From the NCBI RefSeq assembly GCF_021228125.1, contig NZ_JAJQQS010000002.1, positions 620,001 to 684,000 on the forward strand: a DNA stretch of 64,000 nucleotides, read 5' to 3'. Below are positions 63,473 to 64,000 of this stretch, piece after piece (the stretch's first letter is position 1; every line of letters begins with the position of its first letter). The notes beneath the pieces were generated by a model. That model was not told where the DNA came from and made no database searches. It saw only the letters and a program-made list of their open reading frames with translations. The translations under genes and the position numbers were made by a program. This stretch comes from Streptomyces albireticuli (GTDB lineage: Bacteria; Actinomycetota; Actinomycetes; Streptomycetales; Streptomycetaceae).

Positions 63473-64000
63473 GTGGACACCACCGCAAGCGCGTACGCAG
63501 GGAAGCTGGCAGGAAAGGTGGCGCTGGTCGCCGGGGCGACCCGGGGCGCGGGCCGGGCCATGGCGGTGGAGCTCGGCGCCGCCGGGGCGACCGTCTACGT
63601 GACCGGCCGGACCACCCGTGCCCGGCGGAGCGAGGTCGGCCGGCCGGAGACCATCGAGGAGACCGCCGAACTGGTCACGGCGGCCGGCGGCACCGGCATC
63701 GCGGTGCCCACCGACCACCTGGAGCGCGAGCAGGTCAAGGCGCTCGTGGAGCGGATCGACCGGGAACAGGGACGGCTCGACGTGCTCGTCAACGACGTCT
63801 GGGGTGGTGATCACCTGATCGAGTTCGACACCAAGGTGTGGGAGGTCGACCTCGACAAGGGGCTGCGGATGCTGCGCCTCTCCGTCGAGACGCACGCCAT
63901 CACCAGCCACTACGCGCTGCCGCTGCTGATCCGGCGGCCCGGGGGACTGGTGGTGGAGGTGACCGACGGAACCGCCGAATTCAACAAGACCTACCGCGAC
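63473..64000 (+). CDS. SDR-family oxidoreductase (truncated at window edge)
   Basis: 176 residues from GTG at 63473 run off the right end. The Rossmann start is KVALVAGATRGAGRAMAVEL (TGxxxGxG type), but the usual NNAG is replaced by VLVNDVWGGDHL. A conserved RTTRARRSEVGRPETIEETA segment follows the second strand. The catalytic YxxxK is expected just beyond the visible part. This is a small subfamily of classical SDR proteins; the substrate is unknown. Confidence 0.88.
   Translation, partial: MDTTASAYAGKLAGKVALVAGATRGAGRAMAVELGAAGATVYVTGRTTRARRSEVGRPETIEETAELVTAAGGTGIAVPTDHLEREQVKALVERIDREQGRLDVLVNDVWGGDHLIEFDTKVWEVDLDKGLRMLRLSVETHAITSHYALPLLIRRPGGLVVEVTDGTAEFNKTYRD

Overview
The window is a GC-rich actinobacterial chromosome segment, almost certainly Streptomyces. 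Codon third positions are nearly all G or C, GTG starts are common, and several operons use ATGA or GTGA overlaps. The gene neighbourhoods glnA-lipA-lipB, glnA2-glnE and malEFG-malR are typical of Streptomyces core chromosome. I see no rRNA, tRNA, CRISPR array, prophage or insertion sequence, so this is core rather than island DNA. About 51 protein genes are called. Two of them (a 59-aa membrane protein and a 42-aa peptide) are very short.

Layout. 1-8.1 kb: end of the F420:NADPH oxidoreductase gene, a small membrane protein, an M50 site-2 protease, a large AfsR-like SARP regulator, a DrrAB-type ABC exporter and panB. 8.2-14.4 kb: a DHA2 exporter with its TetR regulator, a membrane-anchored EEP-family phosphodiesterase, a DHA1 exporter, a DUF2277 protein and a FrnE-like DsbA oxidoreductase. 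14.4-21.6 kb: nadE, a copper-type lipoprotein multicopper oxidase with a DUF6153-like partner, an amino-acid permease and an alpha/beta hydrolase. 21.7-27.3 kb: glnA2, glnE and a PAP2-type membrane phosphatase.

27.4-38.0 kb is a complete maltodextrin unit. malE, malF, malG, an alpha-glucosidase and the LacI-family repressor malR run leftwards. A secreted alpha-amylase and a secreted pullulanase run rightwards. The shared malE/amylase promoter region carries several TTGC/GCAA palindromes that look like MalR operators. Starch is cut outside the cell, maltodextrins are imported by MalEFG with an ATPase encoded elsewhere, and they are hydrolysed inside.

38.0-51.6 kb: TetR regulator, an ECF-sigma-like protein fused to a membrane anchor and exported domain, a tyrosine phosphatase, a rhomboid-like protein, a Tat-exported GH89 enzyme, a NarL-type two-component system, a winged-helix regulator lacking a receiver domain preceded by a Cys-Cys mini-ORF, a sphingomyelinase-type secreted phosphodiesterase and a HAD hydrolase. 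51.6-58.3 kb: a PadR regulator with an orphan ABC ATPase, glnA under a clear GlnR box, an RDD protein, a DUF4191 protein, a small unknown, lipA and lipB. 58.5-64.0 kb: a TPR regulator, an FAD oxidoreductase, a TIGR01777 epimerase, a DUF4240 protein and a truncated SDR.

Beyond the genes, the most interesting signals are these: a dispersed inverted-repeat family (about six copies, one interrupted by a second repeat); a 28-29 bp tandem array that looks copied from the 3' end of the adjacent GH89 gene; a perfect 26-bp hairpin inside a coding region; the sigma-like membrane protein; the Cys-Cys mini-ORF; and several well-formed operators (CsoR-like, PadR, TetR, MalR, GlnR).
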